From Pectobacterium sp. A5351 (GTDB lineage Bacteria > Pseudomonadota > Gammaproteobacteria > Enterobacterales > Enterobacteriaceae): a stretch of DNA of 64,000 nt. A program made the translations under genes and the position numbers. Below are positions 30,065 through 45,794 of the stretch, piece by piece; position 1 is the first letter of the stretch; each line of letters opens with the position of its first letter. The notes under the pieces are model-generated. The model ran no database searches, had not been told where the DNA came from, and saw only the letters and a program-made list of their open reading frames with translations. Where the stretch lies: contig NZ_CP116477.1 of the NCBI RefSeq assembly GCF_028335745.1, forward strand, positions 1,736,001 to 1,800,000, in the 5' to 3' direction.

Positions 30065-31385
30065 TGTGACGAGCGAGAACGCGGCGGGTAAAACTGGCAT
30101 CGCACAGAAACAAGAGAAGGCATTGCAGCAATGGCATGGCTTGTTTGAACGCGATGCGTCACGCCGTTCTGAAGAAGCGAACCAGCATTGGCAGGACGTA
30201 GTGCGTCTTGGCTTACCGCACCGTAAGCACGAGCACTGGAAATACACCCCGCTGGATAGTTTACTGAGCAACGAATTTGTTGCACCGCAGGCCCAGTCTA
30301 TCGATCGCGCAGCGGTGGAGGCACTGGCCTTAGCGGTGGATAGCTGGCGTCTGGTGTTTGTCGATGGTGTATTCAATGCTGAACTCAGCGACAGCGCATG
30401 GGGCCCTTATCAGGTTGATGTGCAGGCGTCGCGTGCGCAGGGCGTGTTGCCTGCGGCCATCCAGTCTGAGGTGTTCCTGCATTTGACCGAAAGTCTGGCT
30501 AGCGAAAGCACGCTGATTCGTCTGGCTGCTGGGCAGCAGGCGGATAAACCACTTTACCTGTTGCACATCAGCAGCAGTCAGGCGGCGGCATTGAATACAG
30601 TTCACCACCGTCATCATCTGAACGTTGAACGCGGCGCGAGTGCGGAAATTATCGAGCACTACGTCAGTCTGGATGAGCATGCTCACTTTACCGGCGCACG
30701 CCTGACGGTGAATGCGGCGGAAAATAGCCAGGTGAGCCACTATAAGCTGGCGTTTGAAGCGGCAGCGAGCTACCACTTTGCGCATAATGATTTGGTGCTG
30801 GCGCGTGATGCACGGGTTCGCAGCCACAGCTTCCTGCTGGGGGCAGGGCTGACGCGTCACAACACCAGCGCTCAGTTGAACGGCGAAGGCACCAATCTGT
30901 CCATGAACAGCCTGATTCTGCCGGTTGGCAGCGAAGTGTGCGATACGCGAACGTATCTTGAGCACAATCAGGGCTATGGCGAAAGCCGCCAACTGCATAA
31001 AGTCATCGTCAACGATCGCGCCAGAGCGGTGTTTAACGGCATGATTAAGGTTGCGCCGCATGCGCTGAAAACCGACGGACAGATGACCAACAACAACCTG
31101 TTGTTAGGTCGACTGGCTGAGGTAGACACTAAGCCGCAGCTCGAAATCTATGCGGATGATGTGAAGTGCAGCCACGGTGCGACCATCGGCCGCATGGACG
31201 AAGAGCAACTGTTCTATCTGCGTTCTCGCGGGATTACCCAACAGGATGCGCAGCAGATGATCATCTTCGCCTTTGCGGCGGAGGTTACAGAAGCAATTGA
31301 AAACGAATCTCTGCGAGATGTGGTTCTGCAACGTATCGCGCAGCGTTTGCCAAACGCGCTGGCGAATGCCGGCAAGGCGGTATGA
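30039..31385 (+). CDS. sufD: Fe-S assembly protein SufD
   Basis: Paralogue of SufB and partner in SufBC2D, needed for iron entry. 448 aa (E. coli 423), beginning MAGLP as in E. coli, with [18 protein letters not shown], the C-terminal signature [23 protein letters not shown] containing the conserved His, and [13 protein letters not shown]. The N-terminal stretch of Asn/Gly/Lys residues after MAGLP is longer than in E. coli. The ATG lies inside sufC behind GGAGGAGC, and the gene's stop overlaps sufS. Confidence 0.95.
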   Translation: MAGLPTGNNVTSENAAGKTGIAQKQEKALQQWHGLFERDASRRSEEANQHWQDVVRLGLPHRKHEHWKYTPLDSLLSNEFVAPQAQSIDRAAVEALALAVDSWRLVFVDGVFNAELSDSAWGPYQVDVQASRAQGVLPAAIQSEVFLHLTESLASESTLIRLAAGQQADKPLYLLHISSSQAAALNTVHHRHHLNVERGASAEIIEHYVSLDEHAHFTGARLTVNAAENSQVSHYKLAFEAAASYHFAHNDLVLARDARVRSHSFLLGAGLTRHNTSAQLNGEGTNLSMNSLILPVGSEVCDTRTYLEHNQGYGESRQLHKVIVNDRARAVFNGMIKVAPHALKTDGQMTNNNLLLGRLAEVDTKPQLEIYADDVKCSHGATIGRMDEEQLFYLRSRGITQQDAQQMIIFAFAAEVTEAIENESLRDVVLQRIAQRLPNALANAGKAV

Positions 31386-32608
31386 TGAGTTATCCTATCG
31401 AACGGGTTCGCGCTGATTTCCCGGTGCTGGCAAGTGAGGTTAACGGCCAGCCGTTAGCCTATCTGGATAGCGCGGCGAGTGCGCAAAAGCCGCATTCGGT
31501 TATCGATCGCGAAGCCGAATTCTATCGCCATGAATACGCTGCGGTTCACCGCGGCATTCATACGTTGAGCGCGCAGGCGACCAGCGCGATGGAAGCCGTG
31601 CGCGAAAAGGTGGCGTCCTTTATCAATGCCGCCTCGGTAGACGAGATTGTCTTTGTTCGCGGGACGACGGAGGCCATCAATCTGGTGGCCAACAGCTATG
31701 GCCGTACCTTCATCCAGCCGGGCGACAACCTGATCATCACCGAGATGGAACACCATGCGAATATTGTTCCCTGGCAGATGCTGGCGGAAGCGCGTGGCGT
31801 TGAAGTTCGCGTATTGCCGCTGGCCGAAGATGGCTCGCTGGATGTTGCGCAGCTTCCCGCATTGCTGGATGAACGTACTCGCCTGCTGGCGGTGACGCAC
31901 ATATCTAACGTACTCGGTGCGCTGAATCCGGTTAAAGCCATGATCGCGCAAGCAAAAGCGGCTGGCGCAGTTGTGTTGGTTGATGGCGCACAGTCGATTA
32001 TGCATCAGCCTGTTGATGTGCAGGATCTGGATTGCGATTTCTTTGTCTTTTCAGGACATAAAATCTACGGCCCTTCCGGTATTGGTGTGTTGTATGGCAA
32101 ACGTGACCTGCTTCAGGCCATGCCGCCGTGGGAAGGCGGTGGGGCGATGATTCGTCAGGTTAGCCTGCGTACTGGCACCACCTATGCGGATTCTCCATGG
32201 CGCTTTGAGGCTGGTTCGCCCAATACTGGCGGTATCATGGGCTTAGGCGCTGCGTTGGACTATGTGACGGCGTTGGGGCGGGAAGAGATTCAACGTTATG
32301 AATCCTCGCTGATGAAGTATGCGCTGGAGGCACTAACGCAGGTGCCCGATCTGACGTTGTACGGCCCTGCTGAGCGTCACGGCGTCATTGCGTTTAATCT
32401 TGGGCAGCACCACGCCTATGATGTTGGAAGTTTCCTCGATCGGTATGGTATTGCGATTCGCACCGGCCACCATTGCGCGATGCCGCTGATGGAACATTAC
32501 GGTGTTCCCAGTATGTGCCGCGCCTCGCTGGCAGTTTATACTACGCGCGAAGAAATTGACCGGCTGGTTGCCGGATTGCAACGTATCCATCGATTGCTGG
32601 GCAGTTAA
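31382..32608 (+). CDS. sufS: Cysteine desulfurase SufS
   Basis: PLP enzyme that takes sulfur from cysteine and passes it as persulfide to SufE. 408 aa. Seen: the PLP lysine in [19 protein letters not shown], the active-site cysteine in [11 protein letters not shown], and the group II signature [14 protein letters not shown]. The start overlaps the sufD stop (ATGATGA; the second ATG at 31385 is also possible). sufE follows after 33 bases. Confidence 0.96.
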   Translation: MMSYPIERVRADFPVLASEVNGQPLAYLDSAASAQKPHSVIDREAEFYRHEYAAVHRGIHTLSAQATSAMEAVREKVASFINAASVDEIVFVRGTTEAINLVANSYGRTFIQPGDNLIITEMEHHANIVPWQMLAEARGVEVRVLPLAEDGSLDVAQLPALLDERTRLLAVTHISNVLGALNPVKAMIAQAKAAGAVVLVDGAQSIMHQPVDVQDLDCDFFVFSGHKIYGPSGIGVLYGKRDLLQAMPPWEGGGAMIRQVSLRTGTTYADSPWRFEAGSPNTGGIMGLGAALDYVTALGREEIQRYESSLMKYALEALTQVPDLTLYGPAERHGVIAFNLGQHHAYDVGSFLDRYGIAIRTGHHCAMPLMEHYGVPSMCRASLAVYTTREEIDRLVAGLQRIHRLLGS

Positions 32609-32641
32609 GCGCCGCGCGCGAATCTGTTCGGGGAGGAAACC

Positions 32642-33058
32642 ATGGCGAGTCTGCCAGAACCGCAGAAACTGGCGCGCAACTTTGCGCGCTGTAATGACTG
32701 GGAAGAAAAATATCTTTATATCATCGAGCTAGGGGAGCGTCTTGATCCGTTGCCCGATGAATGGCGTAATCCAGATAACCTGATTTCGGGGTGCCAGAGC
32801 CAGGTTTGGATTGTGGCGCAGCCTGACGAGCAGGGCGTTATCGTTCTGCACGGCGACAGCGATGCCGCTATTGTGAAGGGGCTGATTGCGGTGGTTTTCA
32901 GCCTGTATCAGGGGTTGACAGCGCAGGAAATCGTTGAGCTGGATGTACGGCCTTTCTTTGAATCGCTGGCGCTGAACCAACATCTGACGCCATCCCGCTC
33001 TCAGGGGCTTGAGGCGATGTTACGCGCAATTCGTGCGCACGCCGCCGCACTGCTTTAA
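32642..33058 (+). CDS. sufE: Sulfur acceptor SufE
   Basis: Receives persulfide sulfur from SufS and delivers it to SufB. 138 aa, the E. coli length. The acceptor cysteine lies in [11 protein letters not shown] (about residue 51), and the C-terminal [14 protein letters not shown] is typical. GGGAGG precedes the ATG. It is the last gene of the operon, followed by a strong terminator. Confidence 0.95.
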   Translation: MASLPEPQKLARNFARCNDWEEKYLYIIELGERLDPLPDEWRNPDNLISGCQSQVWIVAQPDEQGVIVLHGDSDAAIVKGLIAVVFSLYQGLTAQEIVELDVRPFFESLALNQHLTPSRSQGLEAMLRAIRAHAAALL

Positions 33059-33091
33059 TTTTCTTCCCTGTTTTCTGCTTTCCTAGAGTGT

Positions 33092-33138
33092 AAAAAAGCG
33101 CTGTGACGGAAAAAACGTCCAGCGCTTTTTTGTTTTTT
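33092..33138 (+). terminator. suf operon terminator
   Basis: AAAAAAGCGCTG pairs with CAGCGCTTTTTT (33120-33131), with extra pairing GACG/CGTC inside the loop, followed by a T-rich run. The rest of the 387-base gap to ldtE is AT-rich promoter-like DNA with nothing else recognised. Confidence 0.85.
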
Positions 33139-33445
33139 CCATTTACGGTTTTTTACCAACGGCACGTTATTGTTTTCCGGCATATTTATTAACTCGCTGA
33201 TATTTCAGAATTCGTCCCGTATATTTATTTCCCGTTAAATTTTATGCTGACTCTGCTTTGTAAAGAATTGAATATCAATGCTTTGATTTTTAAATAAAAT
33301 ATTCTTTTGTTACAACAATGCTAATATATACCCACGTTCGGTGGAGAGTGGCAGTAATAGTCGCATTGACACCAGATCAAGAGGTATAGCCGGATACTGC
33401 ATTCTGGGTACATAGCCAGATGTTATTGATTGTAGGGAATCTAAT

Positions 33446-34468
33446 ATGAAACGCGCGTTAACTTTACTTGGTATGGCTTTCGCGGCATACCTGACCAGCA
33501 CCGCCGCTAAAGCGACGGAATACCCGCTACCGCCACCAAATAGCCGCCTCATCGGCGAGAATATCGCTTATACGGTCCCCAATGATGGTCGTCCGCTGGA
33601 AGCTATCGCGGCGGATTTCAAGATTGGTTTATTGGGCATGATGGAAGCGAACCCTGGTGTGGATCCTTACCTGCCGAAAGCGGGTTCCACGCTCACGATC
33701 CCCACGCAAATGCTGCTGCCGGATACCCCGCGTGAAGGTATTGTGGTCAATCTGGCGGAGCTGCGTCTCTACTACTACCCGAAAGGGAAGAATACCGTCA
33801 TCGTTTACCCGATCGGTATCGGTCAACTGGGGCGCAATACGCCACTGATGACGACCAGCGTGAGCGAGAAACGCGAGAACCCGACCTGGACGCCAACGGC
33901 AAACATCCGCAAGCATTATCTTGAAGAGCAGGGCATTAAGCTGCCAGCTGTCGTTCCGGCTGGCCCAGATAACCCAATGGGATTGCATGCGCTGCGTCTG
34001 TCCGCGCACGGCGGCGTTTATCTGCTGCACGGTACGAACGCGGACTTCGGCATCGGTATGCGCGTAAGCTCCGGCTGTATCCGTCTGCGTCCGGATGACA
34101 TTAAGGCGTTGTTCGACAACGTGCCGGTTGGTACGCGAGTTCAGATTCTTAACGATGCAATTAAAACCTCCGTTGAACCGGACGGCAAACGTTACGTTGA
34201 AGTGCATCAGCCTCTGTCGAAGACCGATAAAGACGATCCACAAACCATGCCGATTCCACTGACGGCGAAGACGCAGAAGTTTGTTAAAGATGCGGAGACG
34301 GACAGTAAAGCGGTTGCTGATGCGATTGTGCGCCGTTCAGGCATGCCGATCGTGGTGAGCGTAGGACAAGATATCAATACCTACCAGCCACCGGTAGAAT
34401 CAGTGCCAGAAGCGCCTGAGACGCATCAGGCTGCACCGATCACGGCTATCAGTACTACCTCGCGTTAA
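33446..34468 (+). CDS. ldtE: L,D-transpeptidase
   Basis: Periplasmic YkuD enzyme; E. coli LdtE (YnhG), at the same place between suf and lpp, makes 3-3 crosslinks in murein. Sec signal peptide ending about STAAKA, LysM-like region (ENIAYTVPNDGRPLEAIAADF...TIPTQML), then the YkuD domain (GIVVNLAELRLYYYPKG) with catalytic His and Cys in LLHGTNADFGIG and VSSGCIRLRPDDI. 340 aa versus 334. The substrate gene lpp next door belongs to a sister reaction (Lpp anchoring by other Ldts). Confidence 0.92.
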   Translation: MKRALTLLGMAFAAYLTSTAAKATEYPLPPPNSRLIGENIAYTVPNDGRPLEAIAADFKIGLLGMMEANPGVDPYLPKAGSTLTIPTQMLLPDTPREGIVVNLAELRLYYYPKGKNTVIVYPIGIGQLGRNTPLMTTSVSEKRENPTWTPTANIRKHYLEEQGIKLPAVVPAGPDNPMGLHALRLSAHGGVYLLHGTNADFGIGMRVSSGCIRLRPDDIKALFDNVPVGTRVQILNDAIKTSVEPDGKRYVEVHQPLSKTDKDDPQTMPIPLTAKTQKFVKDAETDSKAVADAIVRRSGMPIVVSVGQDINTYQPPVESVPEAPETHQAAPITAISTTSR

Positions 34469-34601
34469 TCATGAAATAAATCGGCCAGATGCGTTCAGGC
34501 GCATCTGTGCTGGCTCCAGGGATAGTGCTAAGGGATGACGATGCCTGATCAGGCGAAAAAAGGATTGAAAGGGAAAGCTGAAAAGGTAAAACGCAGACAA
34601 A

Positions 34602-34628
34602 AAAATGGCGCACATTGTGCGCCATTTT
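34602..34628 (-). terminator. lpp terminator
   Basis: AAAATGGCGCAC pairs perfectly with GTGCGCCATTTT around a 3-base loop. On the minus strand the stem runs into a T tract, 20 bases after the lpp stop. Confidence 0.85.
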
Positions 34629-34647
34629 CACTACTTAACCAGTTCGA

Positions 34648-34896
<249 letters not shown>

Positions 34897-34928
34897 CTAG
34901 ATTGAGTTAATCTCCATGTAGCGTTACA

Positions 34929-34935
34929 AGTATTA
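34929..34935 (-). promoter_or_regulatory. lpp promoter -10 region
   Basis: On the minus strand TTTGTGTAATACTTGTAACGC matches the E. coli lpp promoter, with TAATACT as the -10 element. The transcript leader downstream is also conserved. The gap 34885-35197 otherwise contains only AT-rich DNA and the pykF terminator. Confidence 0.75.
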
Positions 34936-35151
34936 CACAAACTTTTTTCTAATGAGAATAAATTTTTGATGAGAACATGCTTAATTTTGATCGTTCGCTC
35001 AAAGAAACAGCGAGTTTTACCTATTCATTAAAAAAGTAAGGAAAACAGTGCTATTTTTATCGGATAACTCCGAGGCTTTAGGCTATTAAATGGCGTGTTA
35101 CGCAAACGCATTAATTAGGTTATCGCGCTGTAGGAAGTCGTTTCAAAATAT

Positions 35152-35179
35152 AAAAAAAGCGCCATTAAGGCGCTTTTTT
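35152..35179 (-). terminator. pykF terminator
   Basis: GCGCC/GGCGC stem with a 5-base loop flanked by A7 and T6, so it can act in both directions. It lies 18 bases after the pykF stop. Confidence 0.85.
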
Positions 35180-35197
35180 CCGATCTGATTGTTGGGA

Positions 35198-36610
35198 TCA
35201 GAGACGGTGTACGGAAGAGGTGTTGGTTGTGCCGCTGGAAACCAGTGCGCCAGAGACCATCACCACAACGTCGCCAGCCTGCGCATAACCGCTGTTCAGC
35301 GCCGCTTCTTTACCGATGCGGTAGAAATCATCGGTAGAAGCGATTTCTTTCACCAGCAGCGTATCAATGCCTTTGCTCAGCAGCAGCTGACGCGCGGTGA
35401 CTTCGTTCGTTGTCAGCGCCAGAATGCGGGCATTTGGGAAGTATTTGCGGATAGATTTGGCAGACTTACCGCCGCTGGTTGCAACGACAATCAGCGGTGC
35501 ATCCAGTTTCTCTGCAGTTTCTACCGCACCGCGGCAGACGGCTTCGGTGATACGCAGTACGCCAGGCGTCTTGATGGTATCCAGACGGCTTTTCATCACA
35601 GAATCTGTACGCTGACAGATGGTCGCCATGATGGTAACGGATTCCAGCGGGTATTTACCCTTAGCACTTTCACCAGACAGCATAACGGCATCGGTGCCGT
35701 CGATGATGGCGTTCGCAACGTCGCCAGCTTCAGCGCGGGTAGGGCGTGGGTTTTTAATCATGGAATCCAGCATTTGCGTCGCGGTGATAACCACTTTGCG
35801 TGCCAGATTACATTTCTCGATCATCATTTTCTGCGCGAAAATGACTTCTTCAACCGGGATTTCAACGCCCAGATCGCCACGAGCAACCATGATGCCGTCA
35901 GATGCTTCCAGGATTTCGTCGAAATTGTTCAGACCTTCCTGGTTTTCGATCTTGGAGATGATCTGGATGTGCTCGCCACCGTGTGCTTTCAGGTGAGCAC
36001 GAATCTCTTCAACGTCGGAACGTTTACGGATAAAGGAGGCAGCAACGAAATCGACACCTTGTTCGCAACCGAAAATCAGGTCGCGTTTGTCTTTTTCGGC
36101 CAGCGCAGGCAACTGGATGGAAACGCCAGGCAGGTTAACACCTTTATTCTCGCCCAGATCGCCGTTGTTCAGCACTTTACAAACAATATCGTTGCCGTTG
36201 ATTGCCGTAACTTGCATACCGATCAGACCGTCATCAACCAGAACGGTGTTGCCGACGCTCAGATCTTCAGTGAAACCCGCGTACGTGACCGCGACGCGAT
36301 CTTTGTTACCTACCACGCTCTGATCGGTGGTGAACGTGAACGTCTGACCCGCAGTCAGCGTTACGTCAGCGCCGTTTTCCAGCTTCATGGTGCGGATTTC
36401 CGGGCCTTTGGTGTCAAGCAGGATAGCGGCTTTCTTGCCGGTTTTTTCCATAACGGCACGCAGGTTCTTGATGCGTTGACCGTGTTCTGCGTAATCCCCG
36501 TGCGAGAAATTCAGGCGCATAACATTCATGCCAGCAGACAGCAGGTTGCTTAGCACTTCTTCTGACTCTGTTTTCGGCCCGATGGTACAAACAATTTTTG
36601 TCTTTTTCAT
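35198..36610 (-). CDS. pykF: Pyruvate kinase I
   Basis: Transfers phosphate from PEP to ADP in the last glycolytic step; type I is activated by fructose-1,6-bisphosphate. The start at 36610 ([16 protein letters not shown]) gives 470 aa, the E. coli length, and the longer frame to 36691 is rejected. Seen: [34 protein letters not shown] and [19 protein letters not shown]. It stands next to lpp, as in E. coli. It opposes ppsA biochemically, and both have Cra-like sites in this window. Confidence 0.97.
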   Translation of the reverse strand: MKKTKIVCTIGPKTESEEVLSNLLSAGMNVMRLNFSHGDYAEHGQRIKNLRAVMEKTGKKAAILLDTKGPEIRTMKLENGADVTLTAGQTFTFTTDQSVVGNKDRVAVTYAGFTEDLSVGNTVLVDDGLIGMQVTAINGNDIVCKVLNNGDLGENKGVNLPGVSIQLPALAEKDKRDLIFGCEQGVDFVAASFIRKRSDVEEIRAHLKAHGGEHIQIISKIENQEGLNNFDEILEASDGIMVARGDLGVEIPVEEVIFAQKMMIEKCNLARKVVITATQMLDSMIKNPRPTRAEAGDVANAIIDGTDAVMLSGESAKGKYPLESVTIMATICQRTDSVMKSRLDTIKTPGVLRITEAVCRGAVETAEKLDAPLIVVATSGGKSAKSIRKYFPNARILALTTNEVTARQLLLSKGIDTLLVKEIASTDDFYRIGKEAALNSGYAQAGDVVVMVSGALVSSGTTNTSSVHRL

Positions 36611-36837
36611 ACGATAGTTTCTACAAGTTGTGATGGATAAAAAAACGAGTGAACCAGTGGCGATGTGAGACAAGCCGCTGGAAAGAATCAATGAGGAAAC
36701 AGTATAGAAAAGGTAAGTATAGATGGTCGTCGTGAATGGATGATGAGGTGCGCAGCCGCTCGTCGCATGAGATTAGCGGAGTTCGCGTTGGCGATGCCGT
36801 TGATAATAATGTTATTGATAGTGGCACGTTGTTTAGC

Positions 36838-36849
36838 TGAAACCATTCA
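36838..36849. promoter_or_regulatory. Cra-like site upstream of pykF
   Basis: TGAAACCATTCA matches the Cra half-site arrangement TGAAACGATTCA at 11 of 12 positions. It is 228 bases before pykF. Cra represses pykF in E. coli (established). Confidence 0.5.
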
Positions 36850-36908
36850 ATTGAAACGACGTTCCGTATTATAGTTATTAAGCGACGAGAAACAAGGTGG
36901 TAAAAGGA

Positions 36909-37064
36909 ATGAAATTGAATATTTTGTCGCGTTTACGCAAAGAACTGAGCGATTTGGTGTTTTTCCCCAACTTTGTTGCGCAACTGCCTAAGCCATTCGC
37001 GGCAGGAATGCGCGATTACAGCGAACCGAGGCAAGTGAGAGATTCTTGTAACGGCTGGCAATAA
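36909..37064 (+). CDS. Possible small protein of 51 residues
   Basis: ATG at 36909 opens a 51-codon frame (MKLNILSRLRKELSDLVFFP... ending CNGWQ) with GGTGG 8 bases and AAAGGA directly upstream. No family recognised. It lies between the pykF promoter and the bgl leader. Codon choice is unremarkable, so it may be chance. Confidence 0.25.
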   Translation: MKLNILSRLRKELSDLVFFPNFVAQLPKPFAAGMRDYSEPRQVRDSCNGWQ

Positions 37065-37171
37065 ATAAAGAAAATACGTGTAAGCAGCACGCTTTTCTGT
37101 CGATCCGTATCACGTTTTTGTGTCATGCTTCTTGAGAAGATGAAGGCAGATGGTAGTTTACCTGCCATTGC

Positions 37172-37200
37172 GGATTGTTACTGCGTAAGCAGGCAAAACC
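37172..37200 (+). promoter_or_regulatory. BglG-type ribonucleic antiterminator (RAT) before bglG
   Basis: GGATTGTTACTGCGTAAGC followed by AGGCAAAACC is the classic RAT fold, near-identical to E. coli bgl. It overlaps the 5' arm of the next terminator, so BglG binding prevents termination. Confidence 0.92.
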
Positions 37201-37236
37201 AGATGCTCGTTCTTGCTACGGGTGTCTGGTTTTTTT
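37197..37236 (+). terminator. Leader terminator before bglG
   Basis: AACCAGA pairs with TCTGGTT, with further pairing inside, followed by T7. It is mutually exclusive with the overlapping RAT. Confidence 0.85.
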
Positions 37237-37251
37237 GTTTCCAGGGTTTGA

Positions 37252-38118
<867 letters not shown>

Positions 38119-38272
38119 TTTCTGCTAATTTGCTTTTCGTCACAAAATAGCCGTATGGCAAGGTAAATGTACTTGCATACGGTGAAAGTGAAAGCATAAA
38201 GTATGTGGAAAGCAAATTATCAGATGAAGTAAGTTTTATTGTCGGCACAGTAGTTGTGCGGGCGCATAAACA

Positions 38273-38314
38273 GGATTGTTACTGTCAGGCTAGTCTCGGC
38301 GGGCAGGCAAAACC
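38273..38314 (+). promoter_or_regulatory. Second RAT, before bglF
   Basis: GGATTGTTACTG, a variable loop longer than in the first copy, and GGCAGGCAAAACC form the RAT. It overlaps the following terminator stem. Confidence 0.88.
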
Positions 38315-38364
38315 TAAATCGTTTTCTCAATGCTTATTGGGAAAAGCGATTTAGGTTTTTTTTT
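38311..38364 (+). terminator. Leader terminator before bglF
   Basis: AACCTAAATCG pairs perfectly with CGATTTAGGTT, followed by a run of T. Read-through requires BglG binding to the overlapping RAT. Confidence 0.9.
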
Positions 38365-38414
38365 GTCTCAAACAGAACTTGCAATATTAAATTATTGATA
38401 TTTAAGTATTTTTT

Positions 38415-38537
38415 TATCCTAAATAATTCGAGTTACAGGAAGGCGGCAAGAAAGTGAATCCCGATGAGCTTACTCGGGTAAGTGATTCGGGTGAGCGAAC
38501 GCAGCCAACGCACATGTAGCTTGAAGTATGACGGATA
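38415..38537. repeat. ERIC (IRU) element in the bglF leader
   Basis: About 123 bp with TATCC/GGATA ends. It matches the ERIC consensus as I know it: CTAAATAATTCGAGTT, AGGAAGGCGGCAAG, GTGAATCCCGATGAGCTTAC, GGTGAGCGAACGCAGCCAA, CTTGAAGTATGACGG. It lies between the second bgl terminator and bglF, so it is transcribed in the operon mRNA as a long hairpin ending 18 bases before the bglF start. Confidence 0.9.
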
Positions 38538-38552
38538 TAGCATTAAGGATAG

Positions 38553-41887
<3,335 letters not shown>

Positions 41888-41911
41888 ATCATCGCATCGA
41901 TGAGTCATTTA

Positions 41912-41951
41912 CGCATTCATTCTCAGAGAAATACAATCTGGAATGAATGCG
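41912..41951 (+). terminator. Hairpin after bglB
   Basis: CGCATTCATTC pairs with GAATGAATGCG (41941-41951), followed after a few bases by ATTTTTTA. It may attenuate transcription between bglB and bglH. Confidence 0.45.
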
Positions 41952-42115
41952 AACTCTATTTTTTACTATCCATGGGAAAGATGGCAGGGGAATAAGATGA
42001 AACGGGAGGGAATGAACTAGCCATTAAATTATATAAACGGTCATGTGGATTTTACAAAATTTTTATAAATAGGCGGACTTGCGGCTAGCGTCGCGAGGGA
42101 GTTTTTTCAACTTAA

Positions 42116-43813
<1,698 letters not shown>

Positions 43814-43828
43814 TACCAGCCACCACAT

Positions 43829-43850
43829 CGGCACCGCTTCGGCGGTGCCG
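43829..43850 (+). terminator. Hairpin after bglH
   Basis: CGGCACCG-CTTCGG-CGGTGCCG is a stable stem 15 bases after the bglH stop. It has no clear T tract, so it may stabilise mRNA rather than terminate. Confidence 0.5.
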
Positions 43851-43860
43851 CTACATTTAG

Positions 43861-45090
<1,230 letters not shown>

Positions 45091-45200
45091 CGTCTTCGTG
45101 CTGCGGGCCGCGTCGTCGCATGCCCGCTTTCTTTGCTGACGGCCAAAATCGCGTGGCTGACACACCAATGGCTCTCACCACGTTTATTAACGAATCGCTA

Positions 45201-45224
45201 TATACCTATACCTATACCTATACC
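45201..45224. repeat. Hexamer repeat (TATACC)4
   Basis: Four exact tandem copies of TATACC in the 401-base gap between the esterase gene and the nrfA remnant. Copy number could vary by slippage. Apart from an FNR-like site the gap holds nothing else recognised. Confidence 0.9.
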
Positions 45225-45356
45225 TCTTACAGGCTTCCGTCACTATTTTTATTCATCATCACCGCTTTCATAGATAGAGCGGCACGATGATGACGTCCTG
45301 TTTATTGAGATACGCCTCATATAACTTTCGATACGATTCATTACTTTTCTTTACCT

Positions 45357-45370
45357 TTGATCAAAAACAA
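45357..45370 (+). promoter_or_regulatory. FNR-like site upstream of the nrfA remnant
   Basis: TTGATCAAAAACAA matches the FNR consensus TTGATNNNNATCAA at 9 of 10 fixed positions. It lies 122 bases before the nrfA start, as expected for the anaerobic nrf promoter, so the promoter has outlived the gene. Confidence 0.65.
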
Positions 45371-45491
45371 TATTTTTAATGCATCTTTTTGTTATTCATA
45401 GGGCGAGTAATGTCACGACAGTTGTTGTGGTTTCTGTCAAATAGATAACTAAAATGACCGCCAGCAGGCGGCTTAAATTGGACACAAACGC

Positions 45492-45776
45492 ATGGTCAGG
45501 ATAAGCACGTCAATCTCCTATCTGTGGGGCATGGTAGCCAGTTTTTTTCTTATGATGCCAGCCTATTCCGCTGATGCTCCGGCGTCCCCCCCCCCCCCGC
45601 TCCGATAGAAGCAAGAAATTCCGTCTTCACCGCTCAACACCCCGACCAATTCAACTCGTGGAAGGCAACCCGCGAGCAGTCAGAACGTCACGATGCGCTG
45701 GCAGAAGACCCTATGATGGTGATCCTCTGGGCGGGGTATCCTTTCTCCAGAGACTATAACAAGCCGCGCGGCCAAG
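45492..45776 (+). pseudogene. nrfA: 5' fragment of cytochrome c nitrite reductase, frameshifted and truncated
   Basis: ATG at 45492 encodes a signal peptide ([18 protein letters not shown]...[11 protein letters not shown]). After a run of 13 C (45586-45598) the frame hits TAG at 45606. In the shifted frame the protein continues as typical Nrf[27 protein letters not shown] and [18 protein letters not shown]. Homology stops at about 45775, at roughly codon 95 of some 480, where inverted napA sequence begins. All haem-binding motifs are missing. Intact NrfA reduces nitrite to ammonia in the periplasm. Confidence 0.9.
45586..45598 (+). repeat. Run of 13 cytosines inside the nrfA remnant
   Basis: A C13 homopolymer within the Pro-rich region after the signal peptide. 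With 11 or 14 C the upstream and downstream NrfA frames would join; with 13 they do not. Confidence 0.9.
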
Positions 45777-45794
45777 GACGTTGGTCATCTGCGC

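Noticed and set aside
35189..36553. 454-codon open frame on the plus strand opposite pykF
   Set aside because: It lies entirely antisense to a full-length pyruvate kinase gene, has no recognisable domains, and is explained by the codon bias of pykF.
45574..45759. 61-codon open frame across the C13 tract
   Set aside because: It is a different frame from either NrfA reading and encodes an Arg/Pro-rich chance peptide.
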